Source: UBA7672 sp041166025 (GTDB taxonomy: Bacteria; Pseudomonadota; Alphaproteobacteria; Caulobacterales; Hyphomonadaceae). From it: DNA of 64,000 nt. The notes beneath the pieces were generated by a model. That model worked only from the letters and a program-made list of their open reading frames with translations. It was not told the DNA's origin and made no database searches. A program made the position numbers and the translations under genes. The DNA lies in the NCBI GenBank assembly GCA_041166025.1, contig JBEAMJ010000069.1, positions 1-64,000 on the forward strand, written 5' to 3'. This document shows, piece after piece, positions 45,627-53,260 of the stretch (the stretch's first letter is position 1; each line of letters starts with the position of its first letter).

Positions 45627-45666
45627 GGGACGCCCGGGTGCGTCGGAGGGAGGAGCCGGGCGTCCC
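45627..45666 (-). promoter_or_regulatory. Strong stem-loop between the MXKDX and cytochrome b genes
   Basis: Perfect 11-bp inverted repeat, GGGACGCCCGG (45627-45637) and CCGGGCGTCCC (45656-45666), with an 18-base loop. It lies in the 76-base gap after the MXKDX stop. With no T-run, it is better read as an mRNA-stabilising or attenuating element that would keep the upstream lipoprotein mRNA more abundant than the enzymes. Confidence 0.55.
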
Positions 45667-45677
45667 AACGGTCAGCG

Positions 45678-45971
45678 TCAGTTGCCGGCCGGTTTCATCG
45701 GATCGGCCTTCATCGCGTCTGACGCCATTGGATCGGCAGGTTTCATGGCATCCGCAGCCATCGGATCGGCGGCCATGGCGTCAGGCTTCATCGCATCCGA
45801 AGCCATTGCGTCGGACGTCATAGGATCAGCAGGCTTCATTGCGTCCGAAGCCATTGCGTCAGCCGGCTTCATGGCGTCGGCGGCCATTGGATCCTTGGCT
45901 TCGCCGGAGCAGGCCGCGAGGGCGGCGGCGAGCATTGCGGCGGCCGAAGCGAGCGTTAGGCGGTTGATCAT
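45678..45971 (-). CDS. Methionine-rich pentapeptide MXKDX-repeat lipoprotein (MrpX-like)
   Basis: A 97-residue protein. A lipoprotein signal ends at AALAAC (Cys 21). The mature 77 residues consist almost entirely of five- and six-residue units such as DAMKPA, DPMAA and DAMAS, with 13 methionines (one every five or six positions) and no aromatic residue. It matches the MXKDX repeat family. In Azospira a similar Met-rich peptide is oxidised by hypochlorite and repaired by a YedY-type reductase; the same neighbours here suggest the same role. It might also bind copper. Confidence 0.78.
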   Translation of the reverse strand: MINRLTLASAAAMLAAALAACSGEAKDPMAADAMKPADAMASDAMKPADPMTSDAMASDAMKPDAMAADPMAADAMKPADPMASDAMKADPMKPAGN

Positions 45972-46019
45972 GTCGATAGTCCTCTGTGTCTGTGCCGTGG
46001 CACGGGGTTGAACGGTAGG

Positions 46020-46748
46020 TCAGGCCTTGAAGGATGCGATGATGCGGCCGCCCTTGACGCCCTGGAGCAGGATTGCCGTGCGGTAGGCAGGGTCGGCTGG
46101 CTCGGGGAGTGCGTAAGTCGCTGTCTTGCCGTTCCAGCCTCCGAGGCGGATGAGTTCGCGGACAACATTGCGATGCGGAAGCGTGCGTCCGCTGTTTTCG
46201 CCCGCGCCGATCGGCACTTCGACCGTTCTTGGATCATAGCGGACCAGCCAGACATCTGCGCCGCCAGCAGGCGGCGCGCCTGCGGCGATAGCCACTTCCA
46301 TTCCGGTGATCGAAATCGCGGGCGCTTCGAGGGAAAGCCGGGCGCCGGCGATGGCGTTCGCCAGCTCGGCGCGATTGGCGCCGATGATGTCGACATGGCC
46401 ATTGATGACAACCTGAGGGGTGGCGACGTAGCGCCTGTTCAGGCCGCCATTGGTGTAGTCGTACTGACGCTGCATGTTTTCGCGCGAGGCGAAGGTGTCC
46501 TTCCAGCCGAGGCGGTCCCAGTAGAGGACGGCGAAGCTGAGGACGAGTAGGTCCTCCCGGTCCGCGAGCGCCAGGATATTGGCGTTGGCCGGCGGGCAGG
46601 ACAAGCAGCCCTGGCTCTGGTAAAGCTCGACCACGGTGGGCGAGCTGGCCGCGGGGCGCTCGGCGGACGCCGCTGCAATTGCCAGCGCAAAGCCCAGCAT
46701 GGCAACCGCCGGCGCAACGAACAGCAATCTGATCCTGGAAGCCGACAT
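46020..46748 (-). CDS. DUF1223 thioredoxin-fold exported protein
   Basis: A 242-residue protein with a signal peptide (about residues 1-30) and a DUF1223 domain. The active-site-like motif YQSQGCLSCPPAN holds a CxxC pair, and the YATPQVVING segment (ending in a cis-Pro-like TPQV) fits a thioredoxin fold. It has no assigned reaction. As first gene of the SigF operon it may be a periplasmic oxidant- or thiol-handling partner. ATG 46748 is chosen because the signal starts there; an earlier ATG at 46781 would precede the -10 element and so lie outside the transcript. Confidence 0.8.
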   Translation of the reverse strand: MSASRIRLLFVAPAVAMLGFALAIAAASAERPAASSPTVVELYQSQGCLSCPPANANILALADREDLLVLSFAVLYWDRLGWKDTFASRENMQRQYDYTNGGLNRRYVATPQVVINGHVDIIGANRAELANAIAGARLSLEAPAISITGMEVAIAAGAPPAGGADVWLVRYDPRTVEVPIGAGENSGRTLPHRNVVRELIRLGGWNGKTATYALPEPADPAYRTAILLQGVKGGRIIASFKA

Positions 46749-46788
46749 GACGCTCTCTTGCGCGCTTTCGAGCGCGTTCAAGGTGTCA

Positions 46789-46814
46789 TTCGTGCGAGGC
46801 GGCCGGGCGGTTAC
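46789..46814 (-). promoter_or_regulatory. SigF-type promoter, GTAACC-N16-CGAA
   Basis: On the minus strand GTAACC (complement of 46809-46814) is followed after exactly 16 bases by CGAA (complement of 46789-46792). This equals the consensus described for Caulobacter SigF promoters. It lies 41 bases upstream of the DUF1223 start codon and directly after the terminator of the neighbouring efflux operon. Confidence 0.75.
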
Positions 46815-46854
46815 AGCGGGACGCTAAGATATTTTTCGGGCGAGGCCGGCTCGG

Positions 46855-46892
46855 AAAAAGGGAAACGGCCGCTGTCGCCAGCGGCCGTTCCC
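46855..46892 (-). terminator. Rho-independent terminator after the TolC-like gene
   Basis: Arms 46864-46874 and 46879-46889 form a perfect 11-bp stem with a TCGC loop. The minus strand then runs into five T residues (complement of 46855-46859). It closes the macA-macB-tolC operon and insulates the SigF promoter. Confidence 0.9.
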
Positions 46893-46912
46893 ATAAACCG
46901 GCATGATGCGCC

Positions 46913-48373
46913 CTATCGCGCGCCGTCGGCCGTATTGGCCGCCGTGGGCAAAGGCTGGGTGTTCGTCGGGTTTCCGCCCAGCGCCGCGTGCAGGATGATC
47001 CACTGTTCGAGGCGGGCGCGATTGTTTGCGATGAGGTTGGCTTCGGCCACTTCAGCGTTGTCGCGCACGGTGAACAGGTTCAGGAGGCTTTCGGAGCCCT
47101 CCTGGTATTTCAACTCGCCGAGCCTGAGCACTTCCTGCGCCGCATCCGAGGCCTTCTGCAGAGCGACGTTGCGCGAGGCCAGCGTATTGAACTGGTCGAT
47201 CGAGGCGACGATGTCGCCATAGGCGTTGATGATGGTCTGACCGTAACGCTCGAGGGCCTGACGTTCCTGGCTGTTGGCCAGCTTGACACGGGCGTCAATC
47301 GCCCCTCCGTCGAATAGTGTCTGCGCCAGCGAAACGCCGATCGACAGGGCGAGATCGTCGAAGCTGAAGAGATCGCTCGTCGTGTTGAGCGTCGTGTTCT
47401 GCAAGCCGAGCGCAAGGTTGGCGTCGAGTTGCGGCCAGGGGCCGAGTTCGGCGATGCGCGTGTCGGCAAAGGTCTGGATCATCGCAAGTTCGGCCGCGAC
47501 CACGTCGGGACGCGATCGTACGGTAAGTTCGGGCAGGCCGAGCGGCGGGGTGGCCGGCGGCTGGGGAAGAAGGCCACCCAGCGTCAGCTTGTTCTGCGGG
47601 AAGCGGCCGAGCGCGATTTCGAGCGCGCGGACGGCGGCGCGCAATGAGGCCTCGGAAGCGAGGATCGAGTCCTCGGCCTGGGCGAGGCGGGATTCACCCA
47701 GCACCAGTTCATCGCGCGCGATGGATCCGGCGTCGAAACGCGTCTGGGTGATGCGGAATGTCTGGCGTTGACGATCCAGCGAGCGGCGGTCGAGTTCGAG
47801 CTGCTGCTGTTGTTCGATCACGGTGAAATACGCGCGCGCGACCTGGGCGGCGATCTGGCGGCGGGTCTGTTCGTAGGTCGCTTCGGTCGAGCGAAGTCCG
47901 GCTGCCGATGCCTGGATCGAGGCCGAAAGGTCGCCCATGATGTCGACATCATAGCGGCCTGTCAGAGCAAACGAGTATCCAACATCGTCGATGTTGGAGT
48001 TGAACGCGCCGCCATCTGTTGCGGTGGCGCCGGCGCTCGCGCCGAGCTGCGGGAACAGGCGAGAGCGTGTCTGCTGCAGCGAGGCCTCGGATTGCCGTAC
48101 GGCCTCGATCGCAGCGCGCAGCGTGCGGTTGTTCTCGAGCGCCTCCTGCACAAAGGCGATCAGCTGGGCGTCCTGGAACACGCTGTAGTCGGCGATGACG
48201 GCTGCCGGATCGCCGGTGATCGGCGCCAGCGTCCAGTCTGTCGGCATGCCGGCGCGCTTCACGGCCATGGCCTCGAAGGCAGGCTCGGCGATCGGGAGGT
48301 GGCCGCATGCGGAGGTGAGGAGGGCCGCGAGGGCGCCCGCGGACACGCCGCGGGTCATCTTGTTATCAATCAT
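46913..48373 (-). CDS. Outer-membrane efflux lipoprotein (NodT/TolC family)
   Basis: A 486-residue outer-membrane factor. The lipoprotein signal ends in LLTSAC (Cys about 23). Two OEP repeats follow, with the characteristic SEASLQQTRSRLFPQLGASA and ARAYFTVIEQQQQLEL segments that form the alpha-helical barrel. It exports substrates handed over by the MacA/MacB pair encoded directly upstream (8-base overlap with the permease gene). Confidence 0.9.
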   Translation of the reverse strand: MIDNKMTRGVSAGALAALLTSACGHLPIAEPAFEAMAVKRAGMPTDWTLAPITGDPAAVIADYSVFQDAQLIAFVQEALENNRTLRAAIEAVRQSEASLQQTRSRLFPQLGASAGATATDGGAFNSNIDDVGYSFALTGRYDVDIMGDLSASIQASAAGLRSTEATYEQTRRQIAAQVARAYFTVIEQQQQLELDRRSLDRQRQTFRITQTRFDAGSIARDELVLGESRLAQAEDSILASEASLRAAVRALEIALGRFPQNKLTLGGLLPQPPATPPLGLPELTVRSRPDVVAAELAMIQTFADTRIAELGPWPQLDANLALGLQNTTLNTTSDLFSFDDLALSIGVSLAQTLFDGGAIDARVKLANSQERQALERYGQTIINAYGDIVASIDQFNTLASRNVALQKASDAAQEVLRLGELKYQEGSESLLNLFTVRDNAEVAEANLIANNRARLEQWIILHAALGGNPTNTQPLPTAANTADGAR

Positions 48374-49604
48374 GTCTCAGCGCCTGGATTGGGTCGAGTT
48401 GAGCTGCACGGCGGGCAGGGAAGAAGCCGAAGATCAGTCCTACGGAGGCCGCCGCCCCCAAGGCCGTCGCGATGATGATGGGGGAGACCATCATCGGCGC
48501 GCTGGCAATCTGCGCATAAGCGAAGACGCCGATCCATCCTAGCCCCATACCGATCAGCCCTCCCAGGGTGCAGAGCGCGATGGCTTCGAACAGGAACTGG
48601 AGAAGTATGTCGCCGCCGCGCGCGCCGATGGCCATGCGCAGGCCGATCTCGCGAGTTCTCTCAGTAACGGAGACAAGCATGATATTCATGACACCGACGC
48701 CGCCCACGATGAGGGAGACCGCAGCCGTGAAAGCGAGCAGCATGCTCATGGTTTCGGCCGCGGCGGCCCTCTGCTTTATCATGTCGGCAAAGTTAACAAC
48801 CGCGAAATTATCCTGTTCGCCCGGCTCGATCCTGCGTCTTTCGCGCATCAGTGTGACGACTTCCTCCTGCGCCTGCATGACGTCGTAGCCGTCCTGCACC
48901 AGCAGCTGGATGCGCGAAACATGGCGGGAAACCCAACGATTTCCGCCTGTAATCCGGTTCCTGACCATCCCGAGCGGGGCCACAATCGTGTCGTCGCGGT
49001 CCATCCCCATGCCCCCGCCGCCTGACTGGCCTTTCGATTCGAGGATACCGATCACCTCGATGGGAACACTGTTGACCCGGATGCGCTGGCCGACTGCATT
49101 GCCGGCCGGGAAGAGGTTCTTCGCGGCGGTCCTGCCGAGCAGGGCGACCGCGGCGCCGCCCTGGACTTCCTGTGCGCTGAACTCGCGGCCCTCGGCGGCG
49201 CGCCAGTTGTTGACCTCGAAAAAGCCGGCATCGCCGCCCTGGATGTTGGTGACCCAGTTCGCCTCTTCGGAGACTGCGTTCGCCTGTTGGGAGAGTATCC
49301 CCGTGGCCGCTTCGACGAAGGAAAGATCACGCAGGGCTGTGACATCAGACTCCGCAAAGGGTCGACCCGAACCACCGCCCATGTTGCGGCCGCCGCGATT
49401 CATGTTGCCGGGCTGCAGCGTCAGCACGTTGGAGCCGACTGCGGAAATCTGCGCCTCGATCTGAGCTTTTGCACCCTCGCCAATGGACATCATCACCATG
49501 ACAGAGGCGACGCCTATGATGATGCCGAGCATGGTCAGCAGGCTCCGCATCGGGTTGGAGAACAGGGCTTCTGCGGCGGAGGAGGTGGCGACACCGAATT
49601 TCAT
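48366..49604 (-). CDS. MacB-type ABC permease
   Basis: A 412-residue protein: N-terminal membrane segment (LLTMLGIIIGVASVMVMMS), periplasmic MacB-PCD domain, then a FtsX-like block of three membrane segments (MNIMLVSVTERTREIGLRMAIGA). It lacks the ATPase half, which is a separate gene (4-base overlap), unlike E. coli MacB where both are fused. MacB is a mechanotransmission pump that moves substrates from the periplasm through TolC; candidate cargos are peptides, lipopeptides or macrolides. Confidence 0.9.
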   Translation of the reverse strand: MKFGVATSSAAEALFSNPMRSLLTMLGIIIGVASVMVMMSIGEGAKAQIEAQISAVGSNVLTLQPGNMNRGGRNMGGGSGRPFAESDVTALRDLSFVEAATGILSQQANAVSEEANWVTNIQGGDAGFFEVNNWRAAEGREFSAQEVQGGAAVALLGRTAAKNLFPAGNAVGQRIRVNSVPIEVIGILESKGQSGGGGMGMDRDDTIVAPLGMVRNRITGGNRWVSRHVSRIQLLVQDGYDVMQAQEEVVTLMRERRRIEPGEQDNFAVVNFADMIKQRAAAAETMSMLLAFTAAVSLIVGGVGVMNIMLVSVTERTREIGLRMAIGARGGDILLQFLFEAIALCTLGGLIGMGLGWIGVFAYAQIASAPMMVSPIIIATALGAAASVGLIFGFFPARRAAQLDPIQALRHD

Positions 49605-50326
49605 GACCTGGCTCCGCTTGCCCGCTTGAGGTCGGGATGGGCGCTGTCGGATTCAATCCTGCCGTCGCGGAAATGAATCTGGCGCCCTGCGTAGGCGGCG
49701 ACCTCGTTCTCGTGCGTGATCAAGACGACCGTGATGCCCTGCCGGTTGAGGTCTTGCATCAGGTGCATGATTTCGGCGGTGGTCTTCGTGTCGAGCGCGC
49801 CAGTGGGCTCGTCGGCCAGCAGAATGCGCGGATGGTTGGCAAGGGCGCGGGCGATGGCGACCCGCTGCTGCTGGCCTCCGGAGAGTTGCATGGGCCGATG
49901 ATCTATCCGCGAGCCAAGGCCCACGAGTTCGAGGCACTCTTTCGCGCGCGCGTCGATGTCGCCGACATCCTTGCGCGCATAGCGTAGCGGCAGACGCACA
50001 TTCTGGAAGGCGTCCTGGCGGGCCAGCAGGTTGAACTGCTGGAAGACAAAGCCCAGCGTCTCGTTGCGCAGATCGGCAAGTTCATCGCGGCTCATTTCGG
50101 AAAGCGCGCGGCCATTGATCCACATCTCGCCGGATGTCGGACGGTCAAGCGCGCCGATGAGATTCATCAGCGAGGACTTCCCCGAGCCTGACGGGCCCAT
50201 GATGGCGACGAATTCGCCGGTGTGGATGTCAAGATCGACGCCGTCGAGCGCGCGCACGTCCTGGTCGCCCATCCGGTAGATCTTCGTCAGCCCCCGGCAG
50301 GAGATGATCGGCCTGGCTTCACTCAT
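49601..50326 (-). CDS. MacB-type ABC ATP-binding protein
   Basis: A 241-residue ATPase with Walker A GPSGSGKSS, signature LSGGQQQRVAIARAL and Walker B LLADEPTGALD, then H-loop LITHE. The GALD sequence places it with MacB/LolD/FtsE. All catalytic residues are intact, in contrast to the MalK-like protein at 52.2 kb. The ATG at 50326 is five bases after the MacA stop, and it overlaps the permease start. Confidence 0.92.
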   Translation of the reverse strand: MSEARPIISCRGLTKIYRMGDQDVRALDGVDLDIHTGEFVAIMGPSGSGKSSLMNLIGALDRPTSGEMWINGRALSEMSRDELADLRNETLGFVFQQFNLLARQDAFQNVRLPLRYARKDVGDIDARAKECLELVGLGSRIDHRPMQLSGGQQQRVAIARALANHPRILLADEPTGALDTKTTAEIMHLMQDLNRQGITVVLITHENEVAAYAGRQIHFRDGRIESDSAHPDLKRASGARS

Positions 50327-50331
50327 CTGGG

Positions 50332-51930
50332 TCAGGATCGCGCATCGGACTTGTCGGCGGCGTTCGCGCGCACGACGAAGGCGTCGCCTTCCGCGGCTCC
50401 CCGGATCACCTGAGCGTTCTCGCCATCCGAGAGACCGATGACCAGATTGGCGCGCTCGAGTTCGCCTTCGGCATTGAGCTTGTAAGCCATGATGCGCTTC
50501 TGCGATTGCATCTCGGAGGTCAGCCTGGCAACCGCGTCGTACTCCTCCTGACTGAGGTTGCGGCGGAACACGGACTCGCGTGTCTGCTGCATCCGGGCGA
50601 AGCGTTCGGATGAGGCCTGCTGCTGCTGGATCGAGGCGGGCGGCGTGAAGCCGGCGCCGCCGACAATGCTCGCGCCGCCAGCCGGGGGGCTGGCTTGAGC
50701 GCCCGCGATGGAGGCCATCGCCTTCTGCATTTCGGCGCGCATCTCCTCCATGATCCTGGCTGCACGCGCATCGTCGACGCCAGCTGACTTGAGAATTTCC
50801 TGGAATTGCTGGCCCCCGCCGGGGCCGCCGGGGCCGCCGAAGCCGCGGCCGCCGCCGCCGGGTGTTCGCGGCCCGCCTTCGCCGTTTGCCTCGTCAGCGG
50901 CGCGGAAAGCCTCGGCGATCTCTTTCGGTGGCTGGAAGCGCGTGGCGTCGTAGTCGATACGGAGCACGTCAGCGACACGGTCAGCAGTGATCTCGACATT
51001 GGCCGTCATGCCGGGGAGGAGACGGCCGTTGGGGTTACGCGCGTTGACGACCACCGTGTAGGTAACGACGTTGGCCGATTCGGCGCCGAGTTGGCGCACC
51101 TGCACGACCTGTCCCTGAAAGCGCTCGCCGGGGAAGGCGTCGACCGTGAAGACGACGGGATCGCCAGAGTCGATCCCGCCGATGTCGGATTCGACGACCT
51201 TGGCCTCGATCTCGACCTGCGAGAGATCTGCGGCGACCGTGAAGAACTTCGCGACCGACTGAGCGGACTGTACCGTCTGGCCGACTTCGACCTCGCGGCT
51301 GAGGATCACCCCATCGATCGGGGAGCGGATCTTGGTGCGCTCGAGCTTGGTGAGCGAGTCCTGCACGGTGGCGCGAGCGGTTTCCAGGCCGGCAAGGGCG
51401 GACTTCAGAGAGACCTCTTCCGTCTGCACAGCGAGCTGCGCGTTCTTGTACGCCTGTTCGGCCTGCTCCATCGCCTGGGTGGATGTCGCGCCCTCTGCAT
51501 AGAGCACCTTGGTGCGCTCGTAGGTCTTGGTCTGGATCTCGAGATCGAGCCTGGCGCGGGCGATCGCCGCCCTGGAATTGTCAACCGCGGCCTGCGACTG
51601 CTGCATGCGGGCCCGGTTCTGGTCGAGCGTGTTCTGGAACGTCTCGGGGTCGACCTGGGCGAGAACCTGATTCTTCTTCACCGGGTCATTGAAGTCGACA
51701 TAGATCGCTGTGATCTTGCCGGAGACTTCCGATCCGACCTCGACCTTTTCGCGCGGTTGCACGGCGCCGGAGGCGGTAACGACGCGGGCGACGTCGCCCT
51801 TGTCGATCTTGACTGTCTCGTAGGCATATTGCCCGGTCGCGGCGGAGGCGCCGCCGCCCAGCAACACTGCGCCGACGCCGATGGCGACGATGCCCGCGCC
51901 CGCAATCCCGACCAGCAGCGTCTTGTTCAT
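50332..51930 (-). CDS. MacA-type periplasmic adaptor (RND/MFP family)
   Basis: A 532-residue membrane fusion protein. An N-terminal signal anchor (about 5-30) is followed by the lipoyl halves (SGAVQPREKVEVGSEVSGKI and the VDGVILSREVEVGQTV region), an alpha hairpin coiled coil, and a beta-barrel with membrane-proximal domain. It is longer than usual (E. coli MacA about 370) because of a Gly-rich insert and a helical C-terminal region with repeated Met/Gln. It links the MacB pump to the TolC-like protein. First gene of the operon. Confidence 0.9.
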   Translation of the reverse strand: MNKTLLVGIAGAGIVAIGVGAVLLGGGASAATGQYAYETVKIDKGDVARVVTASGAVQPREKVEVGSEVSGKITAIYVDFNDPVKKNQVLAQVDPETFQNTLDQNRARMQQSQAAVDNSRAAIARARLDLEIQTKTYERTKVLYAEGATSTQAMEQAEQAYKNAQLAVQTEEVSLKSALAGLETARATVQDSLTKLERTKIRSPIDGVILSREVEVGQTVQSAQSVAKFFTVAADLSQVEIEAKVVESDIGGIDSGDPVVFTVDAFPGERFQGQVVQVRQLGAESANVVTYTVVVNARNPNGRLLPGMTANVEITADRVADVLRIDYDATRFQPPKEIAEAFRAADEANGEGGPRTPGGGGRGFGGPGGPGGGQQFQEILKSAGVDDARAARIMEEMRAEMQKAMASIAGAQASPPAGGASIVGGAGFTPPASIQQQQASSERFARMQQTRESVFRRNLSQEEYDAVARLTSEMQSQKRIMAYKLNAEGELERANLVIGLSDGENAQVIRGAAEGDAFVVRANAADKSDARS

Positions 51931-52199
51931 TTCCGGCTTCCGAGGATCCAGTTGCGCCTGCAGGAGGCTGGCAGGCCCACATATGCGATTTCAAGCGTCG
52001 GGATGGTGATAATCCGTCGTGGTCTCACGGAAATTTTAGGCCGGTAACAACGTGTCGCAAGCGTGCGGTCACGCTGGGGCAGGGGCCGCAGCTGGCGTTT
52101 GACGCGGCCTTTCCGCAAGGGCTAAAGCAGGCTGGCGTGAGTTATCGGACTGTGGGCGGGCGTAGGCATGAGTGGACTGGACACACGCCGGCGTGCGCC

Positions 52200-53195
52200 A
52201 TGCTCGAGCTGAAAACCGTCTCCCGCACCGCCGGCGGTCTGTCGCTCAACGGCTTCTCGCTCGCGATTGTCTCTGGCCGTCCAACAGCCATCGTCGGACT
52301 TTCGCCTGCCGCGCGCGAGGCGTTCGCACGCCTTGTTTCGGGGGCGGACCGGCCACAGTCGGGCGAAGTCCGGCTTGGCGGCGAGCTGCTTGGGAAGGCG
52401 CGCAGGCGTAAGGGCGTCCTGGTGCGTGTCGGATCGGCGGGGATCGCGCCCACGGCACAAGCAGTTGGCCGGGTGGTGGGGCGCGAGGCTGCGGCGCTGG
52501 CCGGACTGTCGCGTGAGCTTGAATCCAGGCTCGCCAGCCTTTCGGCAGGACAGCGCATGAAGCTGGCGTTGGCGCAGGCTGCGTTGGCTGGCGCCAAGCT
52601 TGTCATCCTCGAGGCGCCGACCGCGCAGCTTTCGCACGAGGAAGCGGACGACATTTTCGGTGTGCTGCCCGGCCTGCTCGCGCCCGCGCAGGGCGTCGTG
52701 GTGATGCTGGCGGCGACAGCGGGCGAAGCGCTGGCGCTCAATGGCGATATCGTGGTGTTGGAGTCGGGAGTGATCATCCAGTCAGGCGGCGCGGGCGAGG
52801 TGAGCGCGTTTCCTGTCAGCCTGGCAAGCGCCGTGGCGACATCCTGGCCGCAATTGAACAGGCTGGGGATGACCGCGAAGGATGGTCGGTGGCTCCTGTC
52901 GGATGGCTCGCGGCTGCAGCTGCCGGAAGATGCGCCGACAAATCTGAGCGGCGTCTGCACGCTGGCCTTCCATCCCGAGGACATGGCGCTGGAGCGCGCG
53001 AGCGAGGGTTGCATCCGGTTCGTGGTGCGGGCCGGCGAGCCTGCGTGGGGCGGTTACCTGAAGGTGTTTTTCGCTGGCGCGGAGTGGGTTTGCCCCCTTG
53101 CCGGGACGCCGCCGCATGCTGGCGCGCTGCTCAACGTCTTTGTCGACCGTGCACGACTGATCCTGTTCGATGCAGAAGGCAGGCCTGTGACTTGA
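52200..53195 (+). CDS. MalK-like ABC ATPase with degenerate catalytic motifs plus TOBE domain
   Basis: A 331-residue protein with an ABC ATPase fold and a C-terminal TOBE-like region (about 250-325). The motifs are ruined: Walker A reads GLSPAARE (residues 33-40, lysine replaced by arginine, glycines lost); signature LSAGQ (114-118) is near normal; Walker B is VILEAP (aspartate to glutamate, catalytic glutamate to alanine); the H-loop position is alanine (about 172). It cannot be expected to hydrolyse ATP. No permease or binding protein is nearby; the next gene, 65 bases on, is a sodium symporter. Confidence 0.75.
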   Translation: MLELKTVSRTAGGLSLNGFSLAIVSGRPTAIVGLSPAAREAFARLVSGADRPQSGEVRLGGELLGKARRRKGVLVRVGSAGIAPTAQAVGRVVGREAAALAGLSRELESRLASLSAGQRMKLALAQAALAGAKLVILEAPTAQLSHEEADDIFGVLPGLLAPAQGVVVMLAATAGEALALNGDIVVLESGVIIQSGGAGEVSAFPVSLASAVATSWPQLNRLGMTAKDGRWLLSDGSRLQLPEDAPTNLSGVCTLAFHPEDMALERASEGCIRFVVRAGEPAWGGYLKVFFAGAEWVCPLAGTPPHAGALLNVFVDRARLILFDAEGRPVT

Positions 53196-53260
53196 TGCTT
53201 CCATCGAAGCGGCCCGCGCCCTAGTATGTCGCCGGATCGGATGCGCGGGGAGCGACGCGG

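Noticed and set aside
45682..46011. Plus-strand frame over the MXKDX gene with Ser/Ala/Ile repeats
   Set aside because: Any repeat on one strand gives a repeat on the other. Only the minus strand has a lipoprotein signal and operon context.
50806..52047. 413-residue plus-strand frame antisense to macA
   Set aside because: It mirrors the MacA coding strand and contains no family motif.
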